From Mariluticola halotolerans (lineage in GTDB: Bacteria; Pseudomonadota; Alphaproteobacteria; Rhizobiales; Devosiaceae): a stretch of DNA of 64,000 nt. A model generated the notes under the pieces. It had not been told where the DNA came from. It saw nothing but the letters and a program-made list of their open reading frames with translations, and did not search any database. A program made the translations under genes and the position numbers. Positions 34,644 through 41,979 of this stretch are shown piece after piece; the stretch's first letter is position 1; each line of letters starts with the position of its first letter. The stretch lies in NCBI RefSeq assembly GCF_021611515.1, contig NZ_CP090960.1:1674001-1738000 (forward strand), given 5' to 3'.

Positions 34644-35441
34644 ATGTCAAAGCTCCTGAACAAACCCCTCGGCGACCACGGCCGTATCCACCATGTCACG
34701 CCTGAGAATGCGGGATGGGGCTATGTGGGGTTCGATCTGCACCGGATGGTGCCGGGCGATACCGCTTCGGGTTTGAGCGATGACAAGGAAATCTGCCTCG
34801 TTTTTGTGACCGGCAAGGGCCACGTCACTGCAGGCGGTAAGCCCTTGGGATTGCTGGGTGAACGCATGTCACCCTTCGAGGGCAAACCGCACTCTGTCTA
34901 TATCCCGGCGGGCACGGACTGGCATGTGAAGGCCGATACAGATTGTGAGCTTGCTGTGTGCTCTGCGCCGGGCAAGCCGGGATCGCATCCGGTGCGGGTG
35001 ATCGGGCCGGAAAATGTGGGGCAGGAGGTGCGGGGGAAAGGGTCTAATGTGCGGCATGTGACCAATATCCTGCCGGAGACCGAACCGGCGGATTCGTTGC
35101 TGGTGGTGGAAGTTATCACCCCGGCGGGCAATACATCCTCCTATCCGCCGCACAAGCATGACCAGGATGACCTGCCGCAGGAAAGCTATCTGGAAGAGAC
35201 CTATTACCACCGGCTCAACCCGCCGCAAGGCTTTGGTTTTCAACGCGTTTACACCGATGACCGGTCGCTGGACGAGGCGATGGCATTTGAGAATGGCGAC
35301 GTGGTGAAGGTGCCCAAAGGCTATCATCCGGTGGCCACCTGTCATGGTTATGACAGCTATTATCTCAACGTGATGGCGGGGCCTGTCAGAATTTGGAAGT
35401 TCCACAATGCGCCGGAACATGAATGGCTTATCAAAGCCTGA
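34644..35441 (+). CDS. iolB: 5-deoxy-glucuronate isomerase
   Basis: 265 residues, normal for IolB, a cupin-fold enzyme. Motifs are GRIHHVTPENAGWGYVGFD, GGKPLGLLGERMSPFEG, VYIPAGTDWHVKADTDCEL, NTSSYPPHKHDQDD (metal-binding His), LEETYYHRLNPPQGFGFQRV and GYHPVATCHGYDSYYLNVM. It isomerises 5-deoxyglucuronate to 5-dehydro-2-deoxygluconate, the IolC substrate. Last gene of the operon, followed by an intrinsic terminator. Confidence 0.97.
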   Translation: MSKLLNKPLGDHGRIHHVTPENAGWGYVGFDLHRMVPGDTASGLSDDKEICLVFVTGKGHVTAGGKPLGLLGERMSPFEGKPHSVYIPAGTDWHVKADTDCELAVCSAPGKPGSHPVRVIGPENVGQEVRGKGSNVRHVTNILPETEPADSLLVVEVITPAGNTSSYPPHKHDQDDLPQESYLEETYYHRLNPPQGFGFQRVYTDDRSLDEAMAFENGDVVKVPKGYHPVATCHGYDSYYLNVMAGPVRIWKFHNAPEHEWLIKA

Positions 35442-35476
35442 TTGACAGTGAAGATTTGCCCTTTGTAAGCATTGAG

Positions 35477-35501
35477 AAAAGGCGCCCGGGGGCGCCTTTT
35501 T
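35477..35501. terminator. Bidirectional intrinsic terminator between iolB and iolG
   Basis: AAAAGGCGCC (35477-35486), loop CGGG, GGCGCCTTTT (35491-35500) followed by another T. The A-rich left side gives a T-run on the minus strand too, so it can end both the iolCDE-x-B transcript and the convergent iolG transcript, whose stop is 25 bp away. Confidence 0.9.
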
Positions 35502-35525
35502 GCTTAGGTGGAAATACCAAACCCA

Positions 35526-36518
35526 TCAGTCGAGACGAATGGTGCGCCCCTCGGCAATGGACTGAAGGGCCGCGTCTGCGAGAATGAGCGCTGCGAGCCC
35601 ATCGGCACCGCTTGGGGACGCTTTTGTCCCCGCCTTGATATTGGCGATGAAGGCGGCGATTTCGTTGGCATAGGCTACTGTGTAGCGGGTCATGAAGAAA
35701 TCGAGCAGCGGCGGCCGGGTGAAGCCGTCGGCATTGGCGATCTCGATATCGACCTCGCGCTGGTTTTCGGCGGCAACCATGCCCTTTGAGCCGTGCACCT
35801 CGATGCGCTGATCATAGCCATAGGTGGCACGGCGGGAATTGGAAATGAGGCAATGGCGGCCCGAGGCCGTGGTGAGGGTGACCGTGGCGCTGTCATAGTC
35901 GCCCGCCTCGCCGATGGCCGGGTCCACGAGAACGGAGGCGGTGGCGGCGACGGTGACCGGCTCCTCGCCAAGCAGGTAGCGGGCCATATCGAAATCATGA
36001 ATGGTCATGTCGCGGAAAATGCCGCCGGAGCGCTTGATATAATCCACCGGCGGCGCACCGGGATCACGCGAGGTGATCTGCACCATCTCGACATCTCCCA
36101 CCCGGCCCGCGTCAATGGCGCTGCGCACGGCCATGAAATGGGGATCGAAGCGGCGATTGAACCCTACCATCAATGTGCCCCCGGTTTCGTTGACCACCTG
36201 CATGCAGGCCCTGACCCGCGCCACATCGAGATCGATGGGCTTTTCGCAAAAGACGGCCTTGCCGGCGCGGGCAAAACGCTCGATCAGGTCTGCATGGGTG
36301 TCGGTGGGCGTGCAAATGACGACCGCATCGATGTCGCTGGCGGTTTCAATCTCTTCAATCGTGCGCATGGCGCAATCATAGGTTTTGGCGATATCGCCGG
36401 CGGCGGCGGCAACTGCGTCGGCGACAGCGACCAGGGTTGCGTCCGGATTGCCGCCAATGGCTTTGGCGTGGACCTTGCCGATGCGACCTGCGCCCAAAAG
36501 GCCGAAACGAACGCTCAT
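35526..36518 (-). CDS. iolG: myo-Inositol 2-dehydrogenase
   Basis: 330 residues, typical of IolG/IdhA. The NAD motif is VRFGLLGAGRIGKVHAKAI, the catalytic lysine is in KAVFCEKPIDLD, and the Asp/His dyad in RDMTIHDFDMARYLLGEEP. It oxidises myo-inositol to 2-keto-myo-inositol, the first pathway step, feeding IolE. It has its own transcription unit, converging on iolB. Its ATG overlaps the stop of an upstream 30-codon ORF containing a terminator-like hairpin, suggesting leader control. Confidence 0.95.
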   Translation of the reverse strand: MSVRFGLLGAGRIGKVHAKAIGGNPDATLVAVADAVAAAAGDIAKTYDCAMRTIEEIETASDIDAVVICTPTDTHADLIERFARAGKAVFCEKPIDLDVARVRACMQVVNETGGTLMVGFNRRFDPHFMAVRSAIDAGRVGDVEMVQITSRDPGAPPVDYIKRSGGIFRDMTIHDFDMARYLLGEEPVTVAATASVLVDPAIGEAGDYDSATVTLTTASGRHCLISNSRRATYGYDQRIEVHGSKGMVAAENQREVDIEIANADGFTRPPLLDFFMTRYTVAYANEIAAFIANIKAGTKASPSGADGLAALILADAALQSIAEGRTIRLD

Positions 36519-36607
36519 GGAATTACCTTTCGAAAAAGGGACCGCCCATTTTGGCGGTCCCGAGTTTGGGTCAGGGAGGACCAGAGAAAAGCTGACGCGA
36601 ACGCCAT
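36515..36607 (-). CDS. Candidate leader ORF (30 codons) coupled to iolG
   Basis: An ATG at 36605-36607 follows GGAG by 5 nt, and the frame runs 30 codons (MAFASAFLWSSLT... ending RKVIP) to a TGA that overlaps the iolG ATG (ATGA). Codons about 16-25 are the DNA of a strong terminator-like hairpin with a T5 run. A translated leader would keep this hairpin open and deliver ribosomes to iolG; an untranslated one would let it form. Both the translation and the control are inference from layout. Confidence 0.45.
   Translation of the reverse strand: MAFASAFLWSSLTQTRDRQNGRSLFRKVIP
36533..36561 (-). terminator. Intrinsic-terminator-like hairpin inside the iolG leader
   Basis: On the minus strand GGGACCGCC-AAAATG-GGCGGTCCC (36561-36538) is a perfect 9-bp stem followed at once by TTTTT (36537-36533). 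It ends only 14 bp before the iolG ATG, so no promoter fits between. It is either an attenuator of iolG or the terminator of the LacI gene placed so that iolG depends on read-through. Confidence 0.75.
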
Positions 36608-36666
36608 CTCTTCTCCAGGGCCGGTCTTTATGCCGGCGATTAAAGGATTAGGCGGGTGTTGCCGTC

Positions 36667-36783
36667 TCATTCAGCCCTCGCCGTAACCTTGCCAACCACA
36701 TCGATTTTGGTGGCGCTGGTCAACAAGTGAATGCAATGAAAGCCCTCATCCGTGAAATGAAATTCTGGCCTTGTGAGGGTTTT
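36667..36783 (-). other. Open stretch resembling the end of a lost gene
   Basis: Between the LacI gene and the iolG leader, one minus-strand frame reads about 38 codons from a TAG to a TGA with protein-like composition (PEFHFTDEGFHCIHLL, then KIDVVGKVTARAE). It has no start codon or ribosome site. It may be the C-terminal remnant of a deleted gene, or chance. Confidence 0.25.
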
Positions 36784-36808
36784 CTATCAGCAGGCCGCGC
36801 CGCTGCCG

Positions 36809-37840
36809 CTAAACATTCTCGGAAATGCATATCTCGAAGGGGATGAAGGTTTGTCCGGGGGCATCGGCGGCACCGGTTTCAATGCTGCGCACCATGCGGG
36901 CCACCAGATCGCGTGACAGGGGCTGGAGTGGGGTCGAAATGACGGCCGTGAGCACCTCTTCCACCAGCCCGGCAGTCGATTCCGGGGTTTTTTCATTGAC
37001 CACGGCAATAATCTTGCCCGCCTTGCCTTCTTCCCGCAGCGCCGCGATTGCCCCTTCCATGCCGCCGCCGGCAATATAGAGCCCCGACAGATCGGGGTGC
37101 CGCTGCAACAAGTCGATCGTGGCTTCATGGGTGATCTGGCGCGTCTCGAGATTAACGAGCGTATCGAGCACCTGAAATTGCGGCGCATGTTCGCGAAAAT
37201 AGGCGCGAAAACCAATCTCGCGCATTTCGTGCCCGTGAAAACGGTGACTGCCGACAAAGACGGCGACCTTGCCCGGGCGTTTGGCTGTTTTGGCAATGAG
37301 CCAGGCCGCCGTGCGCCCCACCATGCGGTTATTGGTGCCGACATATCCCTCGCGCACGCCAGAGGCAAAATCGGAAAAGACCGAGAAGACGGGAATATTG
37401 CGCTCGCGCAAATCCTGAATGGCAGCCGTGAGGGTTGGATGATCGGGGCCGGCCATGGCGACTGCCTGGCAGCGGGCTGCCACTTCATAAAGCTTGGCTA
37501 CCGTATCTGTGGGGGTCTGGGAGGGTGCATAGTCGATGAGCGCCGACCCCCGGATGCCGGGGGCCTCGTTGACCGCCGCCTCGATCTCTCTTGCGAAGGA
37601 CTGGTAAAAGAACTGGCTGGGCTTTTGCAGCACGAAGCCGAGACGGTATTCGGGCAGGTCTTTTTGCAGGCGCTGACGAATGAGACTGGTGGCGTGATAG
37701 CCGATGGCATTGGCCGCCTCGTAAACCCGGCGTGCGGTTTCCTCGCGCACGCGATGCCGCCCGTTGAGTACCCGGTCCACCGTGGCCACACTCACCCCCG
37801 CCTCGACCGCCAGATCGGCAATTGTTGGACGCCGCGCCAT
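36809..37840 (-). CDS. LacI-family transcriptional regulator
   Basis: 343 residues from the ATG at 37840 (GGGGGAG site upstream). N-terminal LacI helix-turn-helix TIADLAVEAGVSVATVDRVLNGRHRV, then the hinge region, then a periplasmic-binding-protein-like effector domain (LGFVLQKPSQFFYQSFARE, VAMAGPDHPTLTAAIQDL, GRTAAWLIAKTAKRPGKVAVFVG, LSGLYIAGGGMEGAIAAL). It follows the subgroup with the RVLNGR hinge helix that often responds to inositols or other polyols. Its position beside iolG suggests control of the inositol genes. The rhizobial RpiR-type IolR is not present in the window. Confidence 0.9.
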   Translation of the reverse strand: MARRPTIADLAVEAGVSVATVDRVLNGRHRVREETARRVYEAANAIGYHATSLIRQRLQKDLPEYRLGFVLQKPSQFFYQSFAREIEAAVNEAPGIRGSALIDYAPSQTPTDTVAKLYEVAARCQAVAMAGPDHPTLTAAIQDLRERNIPVFSVFSDFASGVREGYVGTNNRMVGRTAAWLIAKTAKRPGKVAVFVGSHRFHGHEMREIGFRAYFREHAPQFQVLDTLVNLETRQITHEATIDLLQRHPDLSGLYIAGGGMEGAIAALREEGKAGKIIAVVNEKTPESTAGLVEEVLTAVISTPLQPLSRDLVARMVRSIETGAADAPGQTFIPFEICISENV

Positions 37841-38042
37841 GCCCTTCTCCCCCTCATTGCATCTGTCACTCATGCAAGGTGAGTGTGATGTTTTTTGAGA
37901 GATTACATCATTGGCAATATGCTTGTCAGCAGGCTTGTACGTTGACGATGGGCGTTGCACGGCCTATCTCCAACAGCGTTGTAAACGGCCTGCACACTTT
38001 GTGCCTGCTATAAGGCCGCATGATTTTCTTCGGGAGCGTTTT

Positions 38043-38897
38043 ATGGCCACACACACTTTTGTTCTGACCCTGTCGTGTGCGGACCGGCCCGGCATTGTGG
38101 CTGCGGTGACGACCGAGCTGGCGGCGCTGGGTGCCAATATTGCCGAGAGCAACCAGTTCTGGGACAAACAGACCAATCATTTTTTCATGCGCATCGCCTT
38201 TACCACCCCTGAGGAGATGACAAGCGCGGCGCTGGAAAAGGCATTGAAGCCGGTAAGCGACCGGTTTGACATGCGCACACGCATCGTCGATCAGGCACAG
38301 AAGCCGAAAATGCTGATCCTTGTTTCAAAATTCGACCATGCCATGCTGCATTTGCTGTACCAGATCCGCGCGGGCTGGCTGCATGCCGAGGTTGTGGGGA
38401 TTGTCTCCAATCACGAGGACAGCCGCAAGACCGCCGAATATGAAGGCATCCCCTATCACTACTGGCCGGTGACCAAGGACACCAAGGCCGAACAGGAAGC
38501 CATGATCATCGAGCTGGCGCGCACAAGCGGCGCCGACCTGGTGGTGCTGGCGCGCTATATGCAGGTGCTATCGGACAATATGTCGAACCTGCTGTTCGGC
38601 AAGGTGATCAATATTCATCACTCGTTTCTGCCATCCTTCAAAGGGGCCAAGCCCTATCATCAGGCGCATGAGCGCGGGGTGAAGATTATCGGGGCGACGG
38701 CGCATTATGTGACGCCTGATCTGGATGAAGGCCCGATTATCGAGCAGGACACAGCGCGGGTGACCCATGCGATGACTGCCGAGGATTTTGTGGCGCAGGG
38801 GCGTGATATTGAAAGCCGTGTGCTGGCCAGCGCGGTGAAAGCGCACCTGGAAGCCCGGGTGATGCTGAACGGGCACAAGACGGTGGTTTTCCGCTAG
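38043..38897 (+). CDS. purU: Formyltetrahydrofolate deformylase
   Basis: 284 residues from the ATG at 38043 (GGGAGCG site). The N-terminal ACT domain is FVLTLSCADRPGIVAAVTTEL with NIAESNQFWD; the C-terminal formyltransferase-like domain has VSKFDHAMLHLLYQIRAG, VGIVSNHED, VVLARYMQVLSDNM, the catalytic INIHHSFLPSFKGAKPYHQA and GATAHYVTPDLDEGPIIEQD. It hydrolyses 10-formyl-THF to formate and THF. The formate could be oxidised by the Fds enzyme encoded 10 kb away. It is divergent from the LacI gene. Confidence 0.96.
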   Translation: MATHTFVLTLSCADRPGIVAAVTTELAALGANIAESNQFWDKQTNHFFMRIAFTTPEEMTSAALEKALKPVSDRFDMRTRIVDQAQKPKMLILVSKFDHAMLHLLYQIRAGWLHAEVVGIVSNHEDSRKTAEYEGIPYHYWPVTKDTKAEQEAMIIELARTSGADLVVLARYMQVLSDNMSNLLFGKVINIHHSFLPSFKGAKPYHQAHERGVKIIGATAHYVTPDLDEGPIIEQDTARVTHAMTAEDFVAQGRDIESRVLASAVKAHLEARVMLNGHKTVVFR

Positions 38898-38906
38898 GAC
38901 CCGGGC

Positions 38907-38940
38907 AAAAAGCGCCTGACCCGGACAAAGCCGGGTCAGG
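38907..38940 (-). terminator. Intrinsic terminator of the FecR-domain gene
   Basis: CCTGACCCGG-N6-CCGGGTCAGG (38915-38940) is a perfect 10-bp stem. On the minus strand it is followed by CGC and TTTTT (to 38907). It lies 9 bp past the FecR-domain gene stop and 17 bp past the purU stop on the other strand. Confidence 0.8.
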
Positions 38941-38948
38941 GCGGTATG

Positions 38949-39947
38949 CTACTTGCCGGATTTTCCGGCTGCCTTTTCGCCCTTGTCGACCGCCTGTTCG
39001 ACTTCCTTTGTTGCTTTTTCCTGGGCCTCCTCCGCCTTTTCAGCAGATTTGCCGGCTTCCATTCCAGCATTCCCGGCTGCCTGTTCGATGGCTTGTCCGG
39101 ATTTGTCAGCCGCTTTTTCTACGCTCTTTGCGGTGTCCTGGGTCTTGCTGTCGGTCTTTCGGGTTTCTTTAGCCTGCTCCTGGCTGGCCTGGGCGGCCTG
39201 CTTTTCCGCGTCCCGGGCTTTTTTCATCGCGGCTTTGGCTGCCTTTTCGGCGGCCTTTTTTTCCTTACCCACCGCCCTGGCGGCGATATCGGCGAGCCGC
39301 CGGGCCTCCCTGGCCAGCATTTTTGCGTTGCCGGCCATGGCCTTGGCCGCCAGATCAGCGGGGCGGTGCGCCACGCCATTGGCGGTGACAATCATGGGCA
39401 ATTCGCCCTTGCCGGCCACAACGAGTTCAGCATCTGCCGCGGCGCTGACCGACTGCCCTTCGGAAACAAGGGTGGTTGAGCGGGTGCGCTCGCTTTTTAC
39501 CGCTACACGGCCGCGCAGAACGTCCAGCTTGCTGGTGGTTCTGTCCGACCGGACAATGAATTTGGTGCCTTTGACCACCGCCGCCATAAAGGGGGTCCGA
39601 ACGGCAAAATGCTCGACATTTTGCACCTCAGCCTCGATTTCGACCTGGCCGAAATACTGGGTGACATTGGTGAACTTGCGACCGGTCCGATCGACGATCT
39701 GTATCTGGGTGTCGCCGCCCAGTTCGATGGTTTCGCGCCCCCGGCTCAGCTTGACGCGGCCGCCGCGCGTGGTGCGCAGTACCCGGTCATCCGGGACGAT
39801 GTCGCCACGCTGCAGAACCTGCCATTCGCCCTGCACTAACTGAAATACCCGGCCCCTAAGCCTTTCGGCGGTCCAGTCATCCGCCAGTGCGGTGCCTGGC
39901 AGCAACAACAATACCGCAAATACCGATAACGCAATTCGTAAGGCCAT
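38949..39947 (-). CDS. Secreted FecR-domain protein with Lys/Ala-rich helical tail
   Basis: 332 residues. A signal peptide (IALSVFAVLLLLPGTALA) is followed by a FecR-like domain (about 30-190): GDIVPDDRVLRTTRGGRVKLS, RETIELGGDTQIQIVD, QNVEHFAVRTPFMAAVVKGT, KLDVLRGRVAVKS. Residues about 205-332 are a long run of Ala/Lys/Glu heptad-like sequence (KEKKAAEKAAKAAMKKA and similar), predicted to be one extended helix or coiled coil. No FecI sigma factor or TonB receptor is adjacent, so it is not a classical iron-signalling FecR; here the protein appears periplasmic. Function unknown. Confidence 0.8.
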   Translation of the reverse strand: MALRIALSVFAVLLLLPGTALADDWTAERLRGRVFQLVQGEWQVLQRGDIVPDDRVLRTTRGGRVKLSRGRETIELGGDTQIQIVDRTGRKFTNVTQYFGQVEIEAEVQNVEHFAVRTPFMAAVVKGTKFIVRSDRTTSKLDVLRGRVAVKSERTRSTTLVSEGQSVSAAADAELVVAGKGELPMIVTANGVAHRPADLAAKAMAGNAKMLAREARRLADIAARAVGKEKKAAEKAAKAAMKKARDAEKQAAQASQEQAKETRKTDSKTQDTAKSVEKAADKSGQAIEQAAGNAGMEAGKSAEKAEEAQEKATKEVEQAVDKGEKAAGKSGK

Positions 39948-40052
39948 TTTTGCCCTCTCTCACTAATAACGGCCGCAATGGCCGCGTGGAATAAGGCATG
40001 CAAAAAGCTTAATATTCGTAATTTTAAATATAAAAATGCAGATGATTGGCCT

Positions 40053-40877
40053 TTATACTAGCTCGAACTCGCTTTCGCTGGCGAAAAGCCGCGTTTCGCC
40101 CGCCTCAAGTACAAACCAGCGCTCATCGGCGTTATTGATGACGTAATCGACCTCAAAGCCAACGCCCTTTTCCACGCAGGTGAAGGGCAGGGCCCCCGCC
40201 CGCGGCAGGATGCGCAAAGCGGCATTTGCATCGCGCGCCATTACCGTGCCCTCAAACGGTTCGTCAGACAGCGCCAGATCCAGCGTTTCGCGGGTGGAAA
40301 AGCTGCCGGGCAGCGCATAGGGCACAAGCTCATCGGCGTATTTGAGCACGTGGTTGCGCTCATAACCGGTGAAAATCCAGTTGCCGTCATCATAGGGGTA
40401 GATCATGACCGGGGTGCCATTCATCGGGCCATCCTGAAACTGGCTGCGCCAGCCCTTCATGATGTCGAGGGTGATATCCTGCACATTGTTGATAAAGGTG
40501 GTGCGGCGGGCATCCATGCTGGGCTTTGGGGACGCGGTGCGATCATGAAAGATTTCCGGCTTGTCCGGCCCAGGCGCGAACAGCACTTCGGCAACGCGCG
40601 TGCGATCAAGCGCGCCATTGGCCTGGGTGGGCACAAACTTGACATTGAAGGGCAGGACACCGGCAATCGCATCCTGCATGAGGATGCGGCAATAGCCGCA
40701 CCAGGGCGCAACCATGGCGACCACATCCTTATCCCGATCCTGCGGGCCGACGGCAAAGCCAAAACCGTTGGCAAGGCCGGCCATATGATCGCCCTTGAAG
40801 ATGGTGCACTGATCGAACGACAGGGACGGGGTGGCAAAAGATGCGGCGGCGGTGGCCAAAAAGGTGCGTCTCAACAT
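40053..40877 (-). CDS. Exported thioredoxin-fold protein (CxxC), unknown substrate
   Basis: 274 residues. The N-terminus MLRRTFLATAAASFATPSLS is a signal peptide with an RR pair. DKDVVAMVAPWCGYCRILM gives a thioredoxin-like active site CGYC at about residues 59-62; PMNGTPVMIYPYDDGNW includes the cis-proline Thr-Pro expected for that fold. Other parts (about 190-274) do not resemble known domains. It is probably a periplasmic thiol-disulfide protein. It ends 105 bp from the FecR gene and begins 3 bp after the stop of the membrane protein gene at 40881, so the two form an operon. Confidence 0.75.
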   Translation of the reverse strand: MLRRTFLATAAASFATPSLSFDQCTIFKGDHMAGLANGFGFAVGPQDRDKDVVAMVAPWCGYCRILMQDAIAGVLPFNVKFVPTQANGALDRTRVAEVLFAPGPDKPEIFHDRTASPKPSMDARRTTFINNVQDITLDIMKGWRSQFQDGPMNGTPVMIYPYDDGNWIFTGYERNHVLKYADELVPYALPGSFSTRETLDLALSDEPFEGTVMARDANAALRILPRAGALPFTCVEKGVGFEVDYVINNADERWFVLEAGETRLFASESEFELV

Positions 40878-40880
40878 GGC

Positions 40881-41393
40881 TTAGTAAAACTCCTCTCGTG
40901 CCTCAATGCAGGTAGATTCTGCGCCCTCGATTGTGGCGCGGTCGAGCCGCTGCCCCCGCGCCAGGTCCCAGCGCTCGAAAACGCTTACCGCCCGATCCGG
41001 CCCGTATATGTGCAGGACAATGATGGCGTCGTCGCTCGCCTGCTGCTCGGGGCTGAACGAGAGGCGCTGCGCCTCTTCCACTTCCACGAACCGGCTTGAG
41101 GAGACAATCGCCATCGGGCCGGCGCCGCCGGGGCAGAAATGGCTTTCGATCAGACCGCCGTTTTCGGTTTTGGTCTTGTTGAGAATCCAGGTGCCGGTAT
41201 TGGGGTCGCTCTGGATGGAGAAGCTTTCGCTCAGATCATGGGGCTGGCGGAAATAGCCGATCAGATCGGGCGCAACGAACAGGGCCAGACCGCCGATGAG
41301 CACCGTGCCACCGAAATCGACGACGGGGGGCACCTGCACATTGAAAAACTTCAGAACCGGGTTCAACACCCCGACCAATCGCCGAATATTCAT
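40881..41393 (-). CDS. Single-pass membrane protein of unknown function
   Basis: 170 residues from the ATG at 41393; the in-frame TTG just upstream is unlikely. A hydrophobic segment lies at about 25-50 (FGGTVLIGGLALFVAPDLIGYF), with a soluble C-terminal domain of about 115 residues ending TCIEAREEFY and containing two cysteines (SHFCPGGAG and STCIEA). It is upstream of and practically abutting the thioredoxin-fold gene, so they may work together at the inner membrane. I do not recognise the family. Confidence 0.65.
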   Translation of the reverse strand: MNIRRLVGVLNPVLKFFNVQVPPVVDFGGTVLIGGLALFVAPDLIGYFRQPHDLSESFSIQSDPNTGTWILNKTKTENGGLIESHFCPGGAGPMAIVSSSRFVEVEEAQRLSFSPEQQASDDAIIVLHIYGPDRAVSVFERWDLARGQRLDRATIEGAESTCIEAREEFY

Positions 41394-41601
41394 CCCTGCC
41401 GCCAAATGCTTTCGTCAATACAATCGTTTAAGCATTATGTCGGAAATCGCCAATTGTCACCCTGTTGGGCGGCAATTACTGAACATGGCCGCCGGACGGG
41501 GTGATGCGGGCCTGGTGGCGCACTTCTGCGCCGGTTTGCATTGCGGGCCTGACACGCAGAATGCCGGTTGCAAATTTCAATATATCTATTATTCTGGATT
41601 T

Positions 41602-41976
41602 ATGGAAACTGATAAAGCCATTGCGATGCTGGCTGCGCTCGCCCAACCGACACGGCTGGAGACTTTTCGCTTGCTGGTGAAACACGAGCCGGAGGGGGTG
41701 CCCGCTGGCGAACTCGCCCGGATGCTGCATGTGCCGCAAAACACAATGTCGGCGCATCTGGCAAGCCTGTCGCGCGTTGGGCTGATTGAGGGGGAGCGGC
41801 AGAGCCGGTCGATCCTTTATCGCGCCCGGCTTGGGGCGTTTCGTGACCTGACCCTGTTTCTGCTCAAGGATTGCTGCGGCGGCAATGCCGAATTATGCGC
41901 GCCGCTGATTGCCGAACTTACCCCGTGCTGCACCGGCGCGGCGGGCGCTGAAACGCTTGATGATAGAGCTTTATAA
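41602..41976 (+). CDS. arsR: ArsR-family transcriptional repressor
   Basis: 124 residues from the ATG at 41602. It has the ArsR winged helix: MLAALAQPTRLETFRLLVKH, GELARMLHVPQNTMSAHLASL, GLIEGERQSRSILYRA. The classical ELCVCDL arsenite motif in the DNA-binding helix is absent; instead the C-terminal helix holds Cys91, Cys92 and Cys99 (DCCGGNAELC) and Cys109/110 (PCC), which are likely As(III) ligands, as in the alternative-site ArsR proteins. It lies 3 bp before acr3 and should repress the operon. Confidence 0.92.
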   Translation: METDKAIAMLAALAQPTRLETFRLLVKHEPEGVPAGELARMLHVPQNTMSAHLASLSRVGLIEGERQSRSILYRARLGAFRDLTLFLLKDCCGGNAELCAPLIAELTPCCTGAAGAETLDDRAL

Positions 41977-41979
41977 AAA

